A stretch of DNA of 64,000 nucleotides, taken from contig NZ_QULN01000012.1 of the NCBI RefSeq assembly GCF_003481705.1, forward strand, positions 1-64,000, written 5' to 3'. Numbering within the stretch: position 1 is the stretch's first letter; every line of letters starts with the position of its first letter. This DNA comes from Butyricicoccus sp. OM04-18BH (GTDB taxonomy: Bacteria; Bacillota; Clostridia; Oscillospirales; Butyricicoccaceae). This document shows positions 10,303-18,219 of this stretch, piece after piece. The notes beneath the pieces are model-generated. The model did no database searches and was not told the origin of the DNA. It saw only the letters and a list, made by a program, of their open reading frames with translations. A program made the position numbers and the translations under genes.

Positions 10303-11500
10303 AATCCTGATACTCGCCGCGGGCGATCGCTTCTTCGCGGCGGCGGCGTGCCTCGGCCTTCTGCGCGAGCCATGCCTGTTCCCAGTCGGCAAGCGGCTTG
10401 TCCGGTGCTTCGTCGGCGTCCGTGCCGCACTGCTTTTCGAGAAAGTCGAACAGCGCGGTCTGTAAGTAGGCGGCCGGGTTTTTGATGCGGTCATAGTCGA
10501 TTGTAGTGCTGTCGAGGAAGCGTTCTACGCTTTCCGGGGAAATCATCTGCGCGACGGTCTCGCGGCGCTCCTGCGCGATCTCAGCGCCCTTGATGAACAG
10601 GCGCTGCGCGTGTTTGATATTATAGACCGCCGTCACGACCGTTCCGGTCAAATCGTTTCCGAACCGCTTGCGGAGTGCGTCAGCGTTCAGCTGCCGCTCG
10701 AGCTGTCTGCGCTCCTTGCGGCGGACGGCGCGCGGCTTGGTTTTCTTCTTGACGGACACGTTCTTACGGATATGAGGAATGCGCTTTTTGAGCTTCTCGA
10801 GGAAGTCACCGATGGTCGAAATCGTGGAGATCGAGCCGTCAACGTGATGGTTGGTGAGGTACGGCGTTTCCAGATCGGGCGTCTCGCAGATCTCATACTC
10901 GTATGTCCAGCGGTTTTCCTCACCGGCCGGATGGCGGTGCTGCTTGAGCAGACCGGAAATCTTGAAGCGCTTCCAGAGTGTCGAGAAATGTTTGATCTTC
11001 TCCATGCAGAACGCGCGGATTCCCTCGGGACGGAGGACAAAGCCGGGAATCTTCATCAGATGGCTGACGAGCGCGAACAGACCCTTGCTCGCGAGAGAAA
11101 TGGACTTGTCGCGCAAAATGGCGGTGGAAATATTCGTGTAGTCGCGCTGCGCATCGGAAATGCAGACAACGTCGCCGTTCGGGCGGTCGATGGCCGGGGA
11201 ATAGACGAACTCCACCGGTGCGGACGGGTGCTGCATCAGATTGTAGACGTGACAGAACGCACCATTTTCCGACTGGGAGAAATAGTGCTGCAAGTACCCC
11301 TTCTGCTTGAGCTCCTTCCACGCCGCGTTCAGCAGGTAGCCGCTGTCCGAGCAGGCATAGCCGAGGCGGCGTTTGCTCAGCGCGAAACCCGGCAGGCCGA
11401 CAAAGGACTTGATGACGGCGAACAGACCCTTCGCGTCGAGGGAAAGCGTGCTGTCGCGCAGGACTTCGTTGTAAATTGTCGTGTAACCGGTCGCGGACAT
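10301..11500 (-). CDS. Tandem winged-helix DNA-binding protein, putative replication initiator, copy 2
   Basis: 399 aa, nearly identical to the protein at 748-1956. The same two winged-helix-like units are followed by a basic segment and a charged C-terminal tail. It is three residues shorter around residue 370 (CGTDADEAP instead of CSTDASPADEAP). The start uses the same GGAAAGGAGGG ribosome binding site. The parA/RHH pair lies downstream on the same strand, so this copy is the one in the standard initiator-partition arrangement. Both copies are intact, so divided roles or dosage effects are possible. Confidence 0.7.
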   Translation of the reverse strand: MSATGYTTIYNEVLRDSTLSLDAKGLFAVIKSFVGLPGFALSKRRLGYACSDSGYLLNAAWKELKQKGYLQHYFSQSENGAFCHVYNLMQHPSAPVEFVYSPAIDRPNGDVVCISDAQRDYTNISTAILRDKSISLASKGLFALVSHLMKIPGFVLRPEGIRAFCMEKIKHFSTLWKRFKISGLLKQHRHPAGEENRWTYEYEICETPDLETPYLTNHHVDGSISTISTIGDFLEKLKKRIPHIRKNVSVKKKTKPRAVRRKERRQLERQLNADALRKRFGNDLTGTVVTAVYNIKHAQRLFIKGAEIAQERRETVAQMISPESVERFLDSTTIDYDRIKNPAAYLQTALFDFLEKQCGTDADEAPDKPLADWEQAWLAQKAEARRRREEAIARGEYQD

Positions 11501-11545
11501 TGCCTTCCCTCCTTTCCGATGGTCAAGTTTTTTTGCAGAAGAAAC

Positions 11546-11580
11546 AAAAAATCGTCTGATGCTCTCACACCAGACGATTG
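11546..11580 (-). terminator. Terminator-like hairpin in initiator leader, copy 2
   Basis: Same stem as at 668-702 (11550-11558 with 11571-11579 on the plus numbering). The T run points toward the initiator gene. Confidence 0.6.
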
Positions 11581-11690
11581 AAAAACCATGTCTAAATTCG
11601 CACTAAAAATCGAAAATTCGTAATGTTGCACAAGTAAAATGTGTCGTACAAGGAAGAAAAATTGATTTTTGTCGAAAAACGCGCGTCGTA

Positions 11691-11730
11691 TTGACATAAC
11701 CGCTTGTTGATTGTATAATAGTTATACAAG
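11691..11730 (+). promoter_or_regulatory. Consensus promoter with operator dyad, copy 2
   Basis: TTGACA (11691-11696), 17 bp, TATAAT (11714-11719). The dyad TTGTATAA-TAG-TTATACAA (11712-11730) covers the -10. Compared with copy 1 the dyad arms are unchanged and only the centre varies in sense. Confidence 0.75.
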
Positions 11731-11868
11731 TAAGCGGTATGCGCCATTTGGCGCGTTATTGGTCTCAGGGTAGTGAGATCTTACCGCTCGCTGGTGTTGG
11801 TTGCACCAAGTGGCGGATACCGTTTATCAAAGAGCTGATGTTTCCTAGGCATCGGCTCTTTTTTTGTT
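11726..11868 (+). ncRNA. Structured small RNA divergent from initiator gene, copy 2
   Basis: Paralogue of the RNA at 384-523. The terminator stem AGAGCTGATG/CATCGGCTCT encloses a different loop and is followed by seven T. The GGTG/CACC hairpin is preserved although its loop changed from GTTGCA to TTGGTTG. No open reading frame with a ribosome binding site is seen inside. Confidence 0.7.
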
Positions 11869-11892
11869 TTCTGTAATTAAGAATACCATGAT

Positions 11893-12147
11893 AACTAGGG
11901 GATGTCAAGTAAATTATCTTTTTCGTGCCTCAAAAGGCGAAAAAAAGTAGAATAAGGGTTGCAAACCAAATCAAATAGTGATACAATGCGTAACTTGAAA
12001 TTGAAGTGCAGGATGAATTAAAGTGATATGCTACGGACAAATATTTATTTTAAAACCAGATTATACAATAAAAGTGGTAGTATTAGGTATGCTGTAATGG
12101 AATTTGATTAAGGGAATATAACCGAAAAAGCATAAAATGTAAGAACG
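11893..12147. other. AT-rich intergenic stretch without a gene
   Basis: Base composition drops sharply here, marking entry into the accessory region. No open frame, promoter pair or repeat could be supported before the terminator at 12148. Confidence 0.5.
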
Positions 12148-12180
12148 AAGCCCTGGCGATGAAGCACCGGGGCTTTTCTG
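12148..12180 (+). terminator. Intrinsic terminator
   Basis: Stem AAGCCCTGG (12148-12156) with CCGGGGCTT (12167-12175), then TTCTG. The transcript it ends is not identifiable. Confidence 0.6.
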
Positions 12181-12186
12181 CATTTG

Positions 12187-12218
12187 GAAAATTATAATGT
12201 TTTAACTTTATAACCTTT
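12187..12218. repeat. Octamer-period array E (weak)
   Basis: Four degenerate 8-bp units (ATAATGTT, TTAACTTT, ATAACCTT). It is the least regular of the arrays. Confidence 0.4.
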
Positions 12219-12249
12219 AATTAAATATACTTTTCAGATTATATTTCTG

Positions 12250-12306
12250 TTGAAATATCTAAAAAAATTGGATATAATATATCTAATAAAAGATATTTTT
12301 GAGGTG
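12250..12306 (+). promoter_or_regulatory. Promoter, operator and RBS of the XRE-AAA-TOPRIM operon
   Basis: TTGAAA (12250-12255), 17 bp, TATAAT (12273-12278). Overlapping the start region is the dyad ATATCT-AATAAA-AGATAT (12279-12296), with another AATATCT half-site in the spacer. This fits autorepression by the XRE protein. GAGGTG at 12301-12306 fixes the start at 12311. Confidence 0.75.
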
Positions 12307-12310
12307 TTCT

Positions 12311-12616
12311 ATGAGTGATTTCCAAAAATATTTAGATGAAGCATTCTCTAAAATAAATACTTCTGATTTTTCTGATTCTGAAGAAGATCTTCCGCGCGAT
12401 GATGTTTATAAAGAAATTCAGCAGCTGATTGTCAGCGAAAGAAAAAAACAAAAGGTAACACAGAAAGAACTGGCGCACAGAACTGGTTTGTCACAGGCTA
12501 ATATCAGCAATATAGAAAATGGTGTAACGCGCCCAACGATTGATTCATTACAGAAGATTGCAGAAGCACTGGGTAAGCGTCTTCTGGTTTGCTTTGAAGA
12601 AAGCGAGGATATTTGA
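12311..12616 (+). CDS. XRE-family helix-turn-helix regulator
   Basis: 101 aa with an acidic N-terminal region (1-33) and a Cro/C1-type HTH (about 38-92: QKELAHRTGLSQANISNIENG). It ends in the LLVCFEE strand seen in HigA-like antitoxins. It is the first gene of a tight operon, 2 bp before the ATPase. It probably represses the operon through the dyad over the promoter. A role as antitoxin to the downstream ATPase/TOPRIM pair is also possible and cannot be separated by sequence alone. Confidence 0.85.
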   Translation: MSDFQKYLDEAFSKINTSDFSDSEEDLPRDDVYKEIQQLIVSERKKQKVTQKELAHRTGLSQANISNIENGVTRPTIDSLQKIAEALGKRLLVCFEESEDI

Positions 12617-12618
12617 CT

Positions 12619-13710
12619 ATGAAAACATTAACTCAGCTTCGGATTGACCATTTTCGTGGAATACGGGATTTGAATATAGAGCATTTGACTTCAATCAATG
12701 TAATTGTGGGTGACAATAACTGCGGCAAGACCAGCGTAATGGAAGCTATTCAGTTTCTACGCTCGGGAAGTCCTGCAAATATTTACAACATTGCCAGACT
12801 GCGTGATCGCACGTTGACCTTTTTTTCTAATTCGCTGTATGACAGCTTTATTTGTATGTTTCCCAAAGACGATGATAAATTGCAAATCAAACTTTCGGGA
12901 GAGTATGACAGTCAGCCTGTTTCCTATGTGCTTTCGGGAACCGAGTCAAAAGAGATGATAGACCTAAACGAGCTGGATCGTATAGCACGCAGAGAATTTG
13001 CAGAAGCAAATGGAGAAACGGAAACCGATGTTTTTGATGGCAGCTCGGTTTATATGATCGGTGAACAGACATTAACGGAAAGTATTCGATTGAACCGATT
13101 GACTCGCGTGACCGGTACATTAATTCGGCTGAAACCGCAGATCAAGATCAGTTATGTATCGCCATTTGAGCATCTTAACGGGAATATTGTAAACAGAATT
13201 ATAAAAAATGATGCTTATAAGTTAATCTGTCTGAATGCGCTGCAATTGTTTGATCCGGAAATAGATGATATAATGATTTTCAGAAGTGACGTCAGCAATC
13301 GACCGGTAGAGTATCTGAAGCATAAACGGCTTGGCAATATGCCGCTGTCTACGTATGGCGATGGCATAAAAAAAGTTCTTGTATTGGCGAATGCGATCAT
13401 TGGAGCGACTGACGGAATTTTACTGATTGATGAGATTGAAACCGCAATCCACAAAAAATATTATAATGATATTTTTCGTTTTATTGTCAAGGCTTGCCAC
13501 ACATTTAATGTGCAGGTCTTTATTACAACCCACAGCATCGAAGCAATTGACGGTTTACTTGCTACACAGGATTATGATATCCAGTCAAAAGAAGATGCTA
13601 TTACCGTTGTCACATTAAGAAGAGAAAACCATAAGACATATTCTCGCGTCCTTCAGGGGCGAGAGGTCTTTAAAAACAGGGAAGCGTTCGGCTTCGAGGT
13701 GCGTCTATGA
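12619..13710 (+). CDS. ABC-type AAA ATPase of a split OLD/PARIS-like pair
   Basis: 363 aa of the AAA_15/AAA_21 (RecF/OLD-type) ATPase group. Walker A is GDNNCGKT (31-38), followed by a signature-like region STYGDGIKKVL (about 245), Walker B ILLIDEIE (about 270-277) and an H-loop TTHS. The coiled-coil insert is short. No nuclease domain is fused, and the next gene supplies a TOPRIM domain with a 4-bp ATGA overlap. Such ATPase-TOPRIM pairs include OLD-family and PARIS (AriA/AriB) anti-phage systems. The start at ATG 12619 is chosen over an upstream TTG. Confidence 0.85.
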   Translation: MKTLTQLRIDHFRGIRDLNIEHLTSINVIVGDNNCGKTSVMEAIQFLRSGSPANIYNIARLRDRTLTFFSNSLYDSFICMFPKDDDKLQIKLSGEYDSQPVSYVLSGTESKEMIDLNELDRIARREFAEANGETETDVFDGSSVYMIGEQTLTESIRLNRLTRVTGTLIRLKPQIKISYVSPFEHLNGNIVNRIIKNDAYKLICLNALQLFDPEIDDIMIFRSDVSNRPVEYLKHKRLGNMPLSTYGDGIKKVLVLANAIIGATDGILLIDEIETAIHKKYYNDIFRFIVKACHTFNVQVFITTHSIEAIDGLLATQDYDIQSKEDAITVVTLRRENHKTYSRVLQGREVFKNREAFGFEVRL

Positions 13711-14432
13711 ATAAACTGATTCTTTGTGAAGGCGCAACCGATGCAATCTTGCTCAGCTACTATCTGGAACGAACAGCAGGATGGAAGTTTGTTCGTCAAC
13801 CGCCGCAGGGCGTATCCATTCGAGCAACAGAACAAAATGAAGAAGTCACATGGTATAAAAAGAACAACGACTATCTGTTGATCTGTGCAGTAGGCGGAAA
13901 AGATAATTTCGGGAAATTCTTTGACGATAAAATTCAAAAACCGCTCGTTATGTCAGATGCCTTTGAGAAGATCGCCATTGTAGCCGATCGAGATAACAGA
14001 GAGGTCAGTGAAATCGAAACAGAAGCATCCGCTTTTCTGAAAGTACCGTGTGGCACCATTAAAAACAATCAGTGGAACGATTGCAGTTATACGAACGAGT
14101 TTAGAATGGAAAAAACTTTTTCGGCGTTGCTGGTCGTCATTCCACAGGAGCAGCAGGGCGCATTGGAAACCGCAATGCTTGCAGCCATTGCTGAAGATCC
14201 ATATGATAAGAGCATTGTCGAGAAAACAGGAGCGTTCGCTTCTCGAATGCGTGAAGAAGCATCACGATATATTTCAACGGATCGTTTGAAACTGAAGGCG
14301 CACCTGGGATCGACATGGGCTGTACAGTATCCGGAAAAAGTCTTTTCCCTAATTGACGAACAGATCAGAAATGTGAAGCGGGAAGAGTCGGAAACGCTGC
14401 GGTTGTGCTTTGCGTCTCTGGTGGAAATTTAA
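13707..14432 (+). CDS. TOPRIM-domain protein, putative effector nuclease
   Basis: 241 aa. The N-terminal TOPRIM fold has catalytic-type Glu8 (LILCEGATDA) and Asp94/Asp96 (IVADRDN). The rest is helical and not recognised. It resembles DUF3226-type and AriB-like TOPRIM proteins partnered with AAA ATPases. All three acidic residues are present, so a metal-dependent nuclease is plausible. A role as the toxic effector released by the ATPase is inferred from the PARIS model, not seen. Confidence 0.75.
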   Translation: MNKLILCEGATDAILLSYYLERTAGWKFVRQPPQGVSIRATEQNEEVTWYKKNNDYLLICAVGGKDNFGKFFDDKIQKPLVMSDAFEKIAIVADRDNREVSEIETEASAFLKVPCGTIKNNQWNDCSYTNEFRMEKTFSALLVVIPQEQQGALETAMLAAIAEDPYDKSIVEKTGAFASRMREEASRYISTDRLKLKAHLGSTWAVQYPEKVFSLIDEQIRNVKREESETLRLCFASLVEI

Positions 14433-14481
14433 GGCGGAATATTTCTTTTAAGGGCAGTAGTATCACGCTGGGAAGATAAAG

Positions 14482-14547
14482 TATCAGTTTACCCGTTTTG
14501 TATGAACGGGTAAACTGATAACCTATGAAAATAGCAGGTTATCTTTG
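14482..14547 (+). terminator. Overlapping double hairpin after the TOPRIM gene
   Basis: A perfect 16-bp stem (14482-14497 with 14505-14520) shares its last bases with a second stem, GATAACCT/AGGTTATC (14517-14543), which runs into CTTTG. The two stems are mutually exclusive in part. Confidence 0.65.
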
Positions 14548-14557
14548 TGGGAAATGC

Positions 14558-14586
14558 TTGCCTTTCAAGCGGAAATATCGTATAAT
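14558..14586 (+). promoter_or_regulatory. Promoter of small RNA candidate
   Basis: TTGCCT (14558-14563), 17 bp, TATAAT (14581-14586). Confidence 0.65.
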
Positions 14587-14592
14587 ATATAT

Positions 14593-14713
14593 GTAAAGTC
14601 TGTCTTAGCTCACTTGGTGAGTATTGTCTCTTTTCGCTCCCTTGTAGGAGTACTGTATCTAAATTTAAAAGTTCAAGACTCTTATCAGATGTATTCTGAT
14701 AAGAGTCTTTTTA
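14593..14713 (+). ncRNA. Small RNA candidate with tandem hairpins
   Basis: About 120 nt between a good promoter and a perfect 15-bp terminator stem (14675-14689 with 14695-14709) followed by TTTTAT. Two similar hairpin units sit inside, GCTCACTTGGTGAG then GCTCCCTTGTAGGAG. Each is followed by a related tail (TATTGTCTC and TACTGTATC). It directly follows the XRE-AAA-TOPRIM operon. The family is not recognised. A short frame of 78 codons starting at 14545 has no ribosome binding site and crosses the terminator, so it is not called. Confidence 0.55.
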
Positions 14714-14757
14714 TATATAGATTTGCCCATATGAACGTTTCTCCATCCCTAAAAAGA

Positions 14758-15050
14758 AAGGAAGTATCCGAGCTGAATTAGTGAAAACATTTGTTGCGAA
14801 AGCGTAGAAAAATACAGGCTATCACCGAAAATGCAGGAGAGAAAACCAACGTAAAAACGTGCCCGGTACGCCGTAAAAGTACCGGTGAGATAGAGTCCCG
14901 ACTCTACCTCGGCTGCTAAAAGAACAGCCAAAATCTAATAAAACGGGCCGGTCAGGATAAACCGGAAAAAAGAATTATCCCGTCGTGCATAAGACGTAAA
15001 AGAGTGCATGCCTGATGATTTTTTTCAGAGGGCGACTTATGTTTTAACAT
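14758..15050. other. Hairpin-rich non-coding region before the recombinase
   Basis: A series of short stems separated by A-rich DNA: CCGGTAC/GTACCGG (about 14870-14892), AGAGT/ACTCT, GGCTG/CAGCC, CCGGT/ACCGG and CGTC/GACG. A 60-codon minus-strand frame (14749-14931) overlaps it but lacks a ribosome binding site. It could be a recombinase-binding or RNA region. Confidence 0.4.
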
Positions 15051-15093
15051 CAAAAGTGAGATACAGTTGAGATACAGTAAGGGAAATTTTTAT

Positions 15094-16113
15094 ATGGGAC
15101 ACAAGAAAAAAGACGGAAGGAATAGCCGCACACTGCATCAGCAGGCGTATGACAGACTGCAAAAAATGCAAGCATTTGGCGACAGCAAACGCCTCGATAA
15201 GCTCGAAAATCCAGAGGATTTTGCAAGAAAAATTTACAGCTTTTCGACCTACCAGACGTACTTTAAGCACATAAAATACTTTATCAAATGGCTGCAAAGG
15301 GAACATCCCGAAGTAAAAACGCTGAAAAAAGCCGAAAAATTTGTGCCGGAATGGCTGCAAGCTCGCGTGGATAAGGGGCTTTCCGCATGGACGATACAGA
15401 CCGAGGCGGCCGCGCTGAATAAGTTGTACCAGATAAAATTGGACGATGAAAATCGCTTTCAGCCGCCGAGAAGATTAAAGGAAAATATCACGCGCAGCCG
15501 CGGAACCAAGAAGCGCGACGCGCATTTTTCAGAGAAAGCAAATGAAGAGTTAGTCAATTTCTGCAAGGCCTGCGGCTTCCGCCGCAATGTGCTGGAACGG
15601 CTGACGGGCAGTGACTTATACGACCGCACAAAGGCCGAAACGGCATTCGCTGAAGCGCAGGAAGCAGGTAATGAAGCGCTTGCGGAAGCACTGCTTGTGG
15701 GTTTGAAAACCTTCCCGGAGCAGGATTACTTTATCCTGCATCGCCGCGACAAAGGCGGGAAAACGCGCCTATCTCCCATCGTCGGGCCGCACATAGATGC
15801 GGTCGTTCGGCGCATGAAAGCCACGCCGCCGAGCGAAAAAGTGTGGCAGTATGTCAGCTCAAATTGCGATGTCCATGGCTATCGCGCGGATTACGCAACG
15901 TTCCTTTATAAGCAGTACGCGCGCCCAATCGAACAGCTGGATTACCATAAAAAGATACGCTGTTCCGACGGAAAATACCGCTCCGAAATTTATATCTGCC
16001 GCGGGAGTGAGCGCAGAAAACGCCTTGACCGCCGTGCGGTCGGCATCATCAGCATCGCGCTCGGCCACAGTCGCGAGGACACCGCGATTACAAATTATAT
16101 TCGTAATCTTTAG
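15094..16113 (+). CDS. Tyrosine recombinase / integrase
   Basis: 339 aa. An N-terminal SAM-like core-binding region (about 40-120) precedes the catalytic domain. Arg163 is in GFRRNVLERL, a Lys-containing hairpin is DKGGKTRLS, His261 and Arg264 are in HGYRADY, His325 is in ALGHSRED, and the nucleophile is Tyr335 in TNY. All catalytic residues are present, so it is probably active. ATG 15094 follows AAGGGA at a 9-bp distance, and an upstream TTG is less likely. A C-terminal fragment of a close homologue lies at 28171-28380. Copies of a palindromic site begin 40 bp downstream, so the site is likely its attachment site. Confidence 0.9.
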   Translation: MGHKKKDGRNSRTLHQQAYDRLQKMQAFGDSKRLDKLENPEDFARKIYSFSTYQTYFKHIKYFIKWLQREHPEVKTLKKAEKFVPEWLQARVDKGLSAWTIQTEAAALNKLYQIKLDDENRFQPPRRLKENITRSRGTKKRDAHFSEKANEELVNFCKACGFRRNVLERLTGSDLYDRTKAETAFAEAQEAGNEALAEALLVGLKTFPEQDYFILHRRDKGGKTRLSPIVGPHIDAVVRRMKATPPSEKVWQYVSSNCDVHGYRADYATFLYKQYARPIEQLDYHKKIRCSDGKYRSEIYICRGSERRKRLDRRAVGIISIALGHSREDTAITNYIRNL

Positions 16114-16153
16114 GCAGCGACTAGGTTTGGATACAGTTCAGTCGTTCAGGTCA

Positions 16154-16175
16154 GGGTACATTATTTGTGTAGGTG
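16154..16175. repeat. Core-type recombination site, left copy
   Basis: Contains TACATTATTTGTGTAGG, identical to the copy at 28142-28163 in direct orientation and close to 27891-27910. Read on the minus strand it is CCTACA-CAAATAA-TGTACC: two arms around a 7-bp centre, as expected for a tyrosine-recombinase core site. Confidence 0.65.
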
Positions 16176-16469
16176 TATATGTACGAAGGACGTTTACCTG
16201 AATAATTGGAAGACCGGTTAAGAAGACAGGCGGGAAACCGCCTGCTCTTGACATATCTGCATACAACTGTTATATATAAGACAAGAGCGACAAGCCTAAT
16301 CCATAAGCTCATCGCCCTTAATTATCATAGAAGAATCTTATTCACAGAGTTTTTCTCACACGCTCGATTTAACAGCAAATGTTATTCTGGTCAATGTTTA
16401 TAAATGCTGACGTTGCAGAATATCGACAATAATAATAGTTGACCTTTGTCGTTTGTAAATCAAAGTGCC

Positions 16470-16622
16470 TCTCCGTTTTTTCTTGTGGATGAGCGCGGAC
16501 TTGCTGATACTGGACAGTTTGACGATTTGTGTATGCGAATGGTCCATAAGCAGAATTATTGTATGGTCAAGCTGTCCGGTGTTGAAATTGGGCGGACAGT
16601 CTTCACGGAAATTCGGGTGGGT
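16470..16622 (-). pseudogene. Serine resolvase C-terminal remnant
   Basis: The minus-strand frame reads HPNFREDCPPNFNTGQLDH and continues to the HTH (QIVKLSSISKSALI). It aligns with the C-terminus of the intact resolvase at 29301-29894 (DPNFREGRPPKFDTEQLDH). The N-terminal catalytic domain is missing. Confidence 0.75.
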
Positions 16623-16746
16623 GACAGGACGGTCCATCGACCGTATCATGGTAATAAGGAGCATCAGAGCATAAATGGCATGAACAGATAGAAACCCGTT
16701 TGGTTCTCAGAAACAGCCTAAAACTATGGGCGGGCATACATTTTGA

Positions 16747-17025
16747 GACAACATCGTAAAGTCCGGACGATTCCGCCTGCAAAAGCATAAGTTCGCACCG
16801 CTTTTCCGTATTCTGGACGACGGAGATTACCTGCAGGCCATCGGCGAAGAAGGCGCCATGCGTGCGCGGCTTCGTCTGCTGACCGCGGGCAACAGCTATA
16901 TCGTTCCGCAGTGCGGTGATATCGTGGGCATCCACAATGTCGATCCGTCACAGATAACATTGGCACGGTGGGAGCGGTTCTGTGCGGCGATGGATGATTT
17001 GGCTAAGAGGCAGGGGTGGGGGTAG
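16747..17025 (+). pseudogene. Truncated gene fragment of unknown family
   Basis: A 92-codon open frame with high GC and a plausible protein composition (DDGDYLQAIGEEGAMRARL) but no start codon or ribosome binding site at its 5' end. It looks like the C-terminal part of a gene cut by rearrangement. The family is not recognised. Confidence 0.45.
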
Positions 17026-17088
17026 TACATAATGACGAAAATAAGAATGGCGACCGTAGGTATCCGAGAGGGATGAATCATGGAAACG

Positions 17089-17134
17089 AATCGCCCGAAT
17101 CTATTGCAGCGCAACGGATTCGGGCGATTTTCTC
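17089..17134 (+). terminator. Intrinsic terminator
   Basis: Perfect 13-bp stem AATCGCCCGAATC (17089-17101) with GATTCGGGCGATT (17117-17129), then TTCTCT. Confidence 0.75.
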
Positions 17135-17180
17135 TGTGTCAATAAGGTTAGTAAGGGTAATTGTTATACGCGCCTTTGCA

Positions 17181-18191
17181 CTACTTAAGTGTCACTGGTA
17201 CGGCATTTAGCCTGTTTTTTGAATCAATGATCGATTTATAAATATCTTTGATTCCAGCTTCTCTTGCCATGCTGACAACAAGATTTTCTTCCTTTACTCC
17301 CATTCTTAAACCCAGGATAATCCCGCTTGGAACCCATTCCATCATAACTGGCGGCTTCATTGGGCAAGCAGTTATCATACGCCATTCTTCATCGTATTCA
17401 TGGCATTTCCTCTTGATCAGCGTTGTTCTTTCTCTTTCCCATGTACCATTCCCCACGCTATCATACAGATATTTGAGAATTGTCGTATCAGAAATTTCGC
17501 CGATCTTGTTCAGCATTACAAGTTTTGCGAAATTAGTAGCATTATACGGAGCGTTCGAATAGTAGATGGGATATAACGGTGTGCCGAAATTTTTGATTCC
17601 ACAGTTTTGACATTTTTCCTGTTTCCCGCATAAATAGTTTTCTTTCTTTTCAAGATCATAAATCTGAACAAAGCCTCTGTGTTGGTCTGCGTATTTTAGC
17701 CAGAGAACCTCATTAAAACCATTCTCGGAAAAGCAAATAGACCAAGTGTCTTTCTTTATCTCATCTCGCAATGCAAGCGCAGAACTAAGAAAATTTTCGA
17801 CGAGTCCATTTGAAAGCATCTTTGTCACATTGTCAGCTGTAAAAAAGGCTTTCTGCTCTTCAGTCAGCATGCCGCCAAGAATGTCCTTGACACCTTCTGT
17901 GACTGCTTCTGTGCTTTCACGAGTTTGAAATGCTGTCAGAAGTTCTTGGTGAATAGAGTCAATATCAATATGTAAAAATGTATCAAAGGGATCGTCATAA
18001 TAGTTTGCCGAAGAAAAATAGAGCCTATTTGTACGAAGTGCTTCCAAGCTATTAAGATTGACAGGACGATAGCGAAATAAAAGTTTCGGAAACCGTATCG
18101 CTGCCATCAGTTGTTTTGCATCCTGTGATAGGTCAAGTCCGGGTAATGCGCATAAAGTTTTCCAGAACGCTTCTCGTTCTTGTGCATTCAT
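17181..18191 (-). CDS. DUF2971 family protein in the defence operon
   Basis: 336 aa with the DUF2971 hallmarks: N-terminal YRPVNLNSLEALRTNRLYFS and YDDPFDT, WSICFSE in the middle, and a C-terminal region ending in an isoleucine/lysine-rich helix. A CGKQEKCQNCG segment might bind metal. It is the last gene of the fic-hsdMS-hsdR operon, 28 bp after hsdR. DUF2971 genes are frequent in defence islands but their biochemical activity is not established, so its role here is inferred from position. Confidence 0.8.
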   Translation of the reverse strand: MNAQEREAFWKTLCALPGLDLSQDAKQLMAAIRFPKLLFRYRPVNLNSLEALRTNRLYFSSANYYDDPFDTFLHIDIDSIHQELLTAFQTRESTEAVTEGVKDILGGMLTEEQKAFFTADNVTKMLSNGLVENFLSSALALRDEIKKDTWSICFSENGFNEVLWLKYADQHRGFVQIYDLEKKENYLCGKQEKCQNCGIKNFGTPLYPIYYSNAPYNATNFAKLVMLNKIGEISDTTILKYLYDSVGNGTWERERTTLIKRKCHEYDEEWRMITACPMKPPVMMEWVPSGIILGLRMGVKEENLVVSMAREAGIKDIYKSIIDSKNRLNAVPVTLK

Positions 18192-18219
18192 TCTTTCGGC
18201 CCCCTATCTTCCACCGCAT

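Larger units (their letters stand above)
9931..11892 (-). repeat. Right arm of long inverted repeat (initiator module copy 2)
   Basis: Inverted counterpart of 358-2330. Differences are scattered substitutions, a 9-bp deletion in the coding region and changed loops in the small RNA. The copies are therefore an old duplication, not an assembly echo. Confidence 0.85.

Noticed and set aside
14545..14781. A 78-codon frame after the TOPRIM gene
   Set aside because: It crosses a promoter and a perfect terminator hairpin and has no ribosome binding site. The RNA interpretation fits better.
16446..16691. An 81-codon plus-strand frame
   Set aside because: It is antisense to the resolvase remnant, which explains the sequence through homology.
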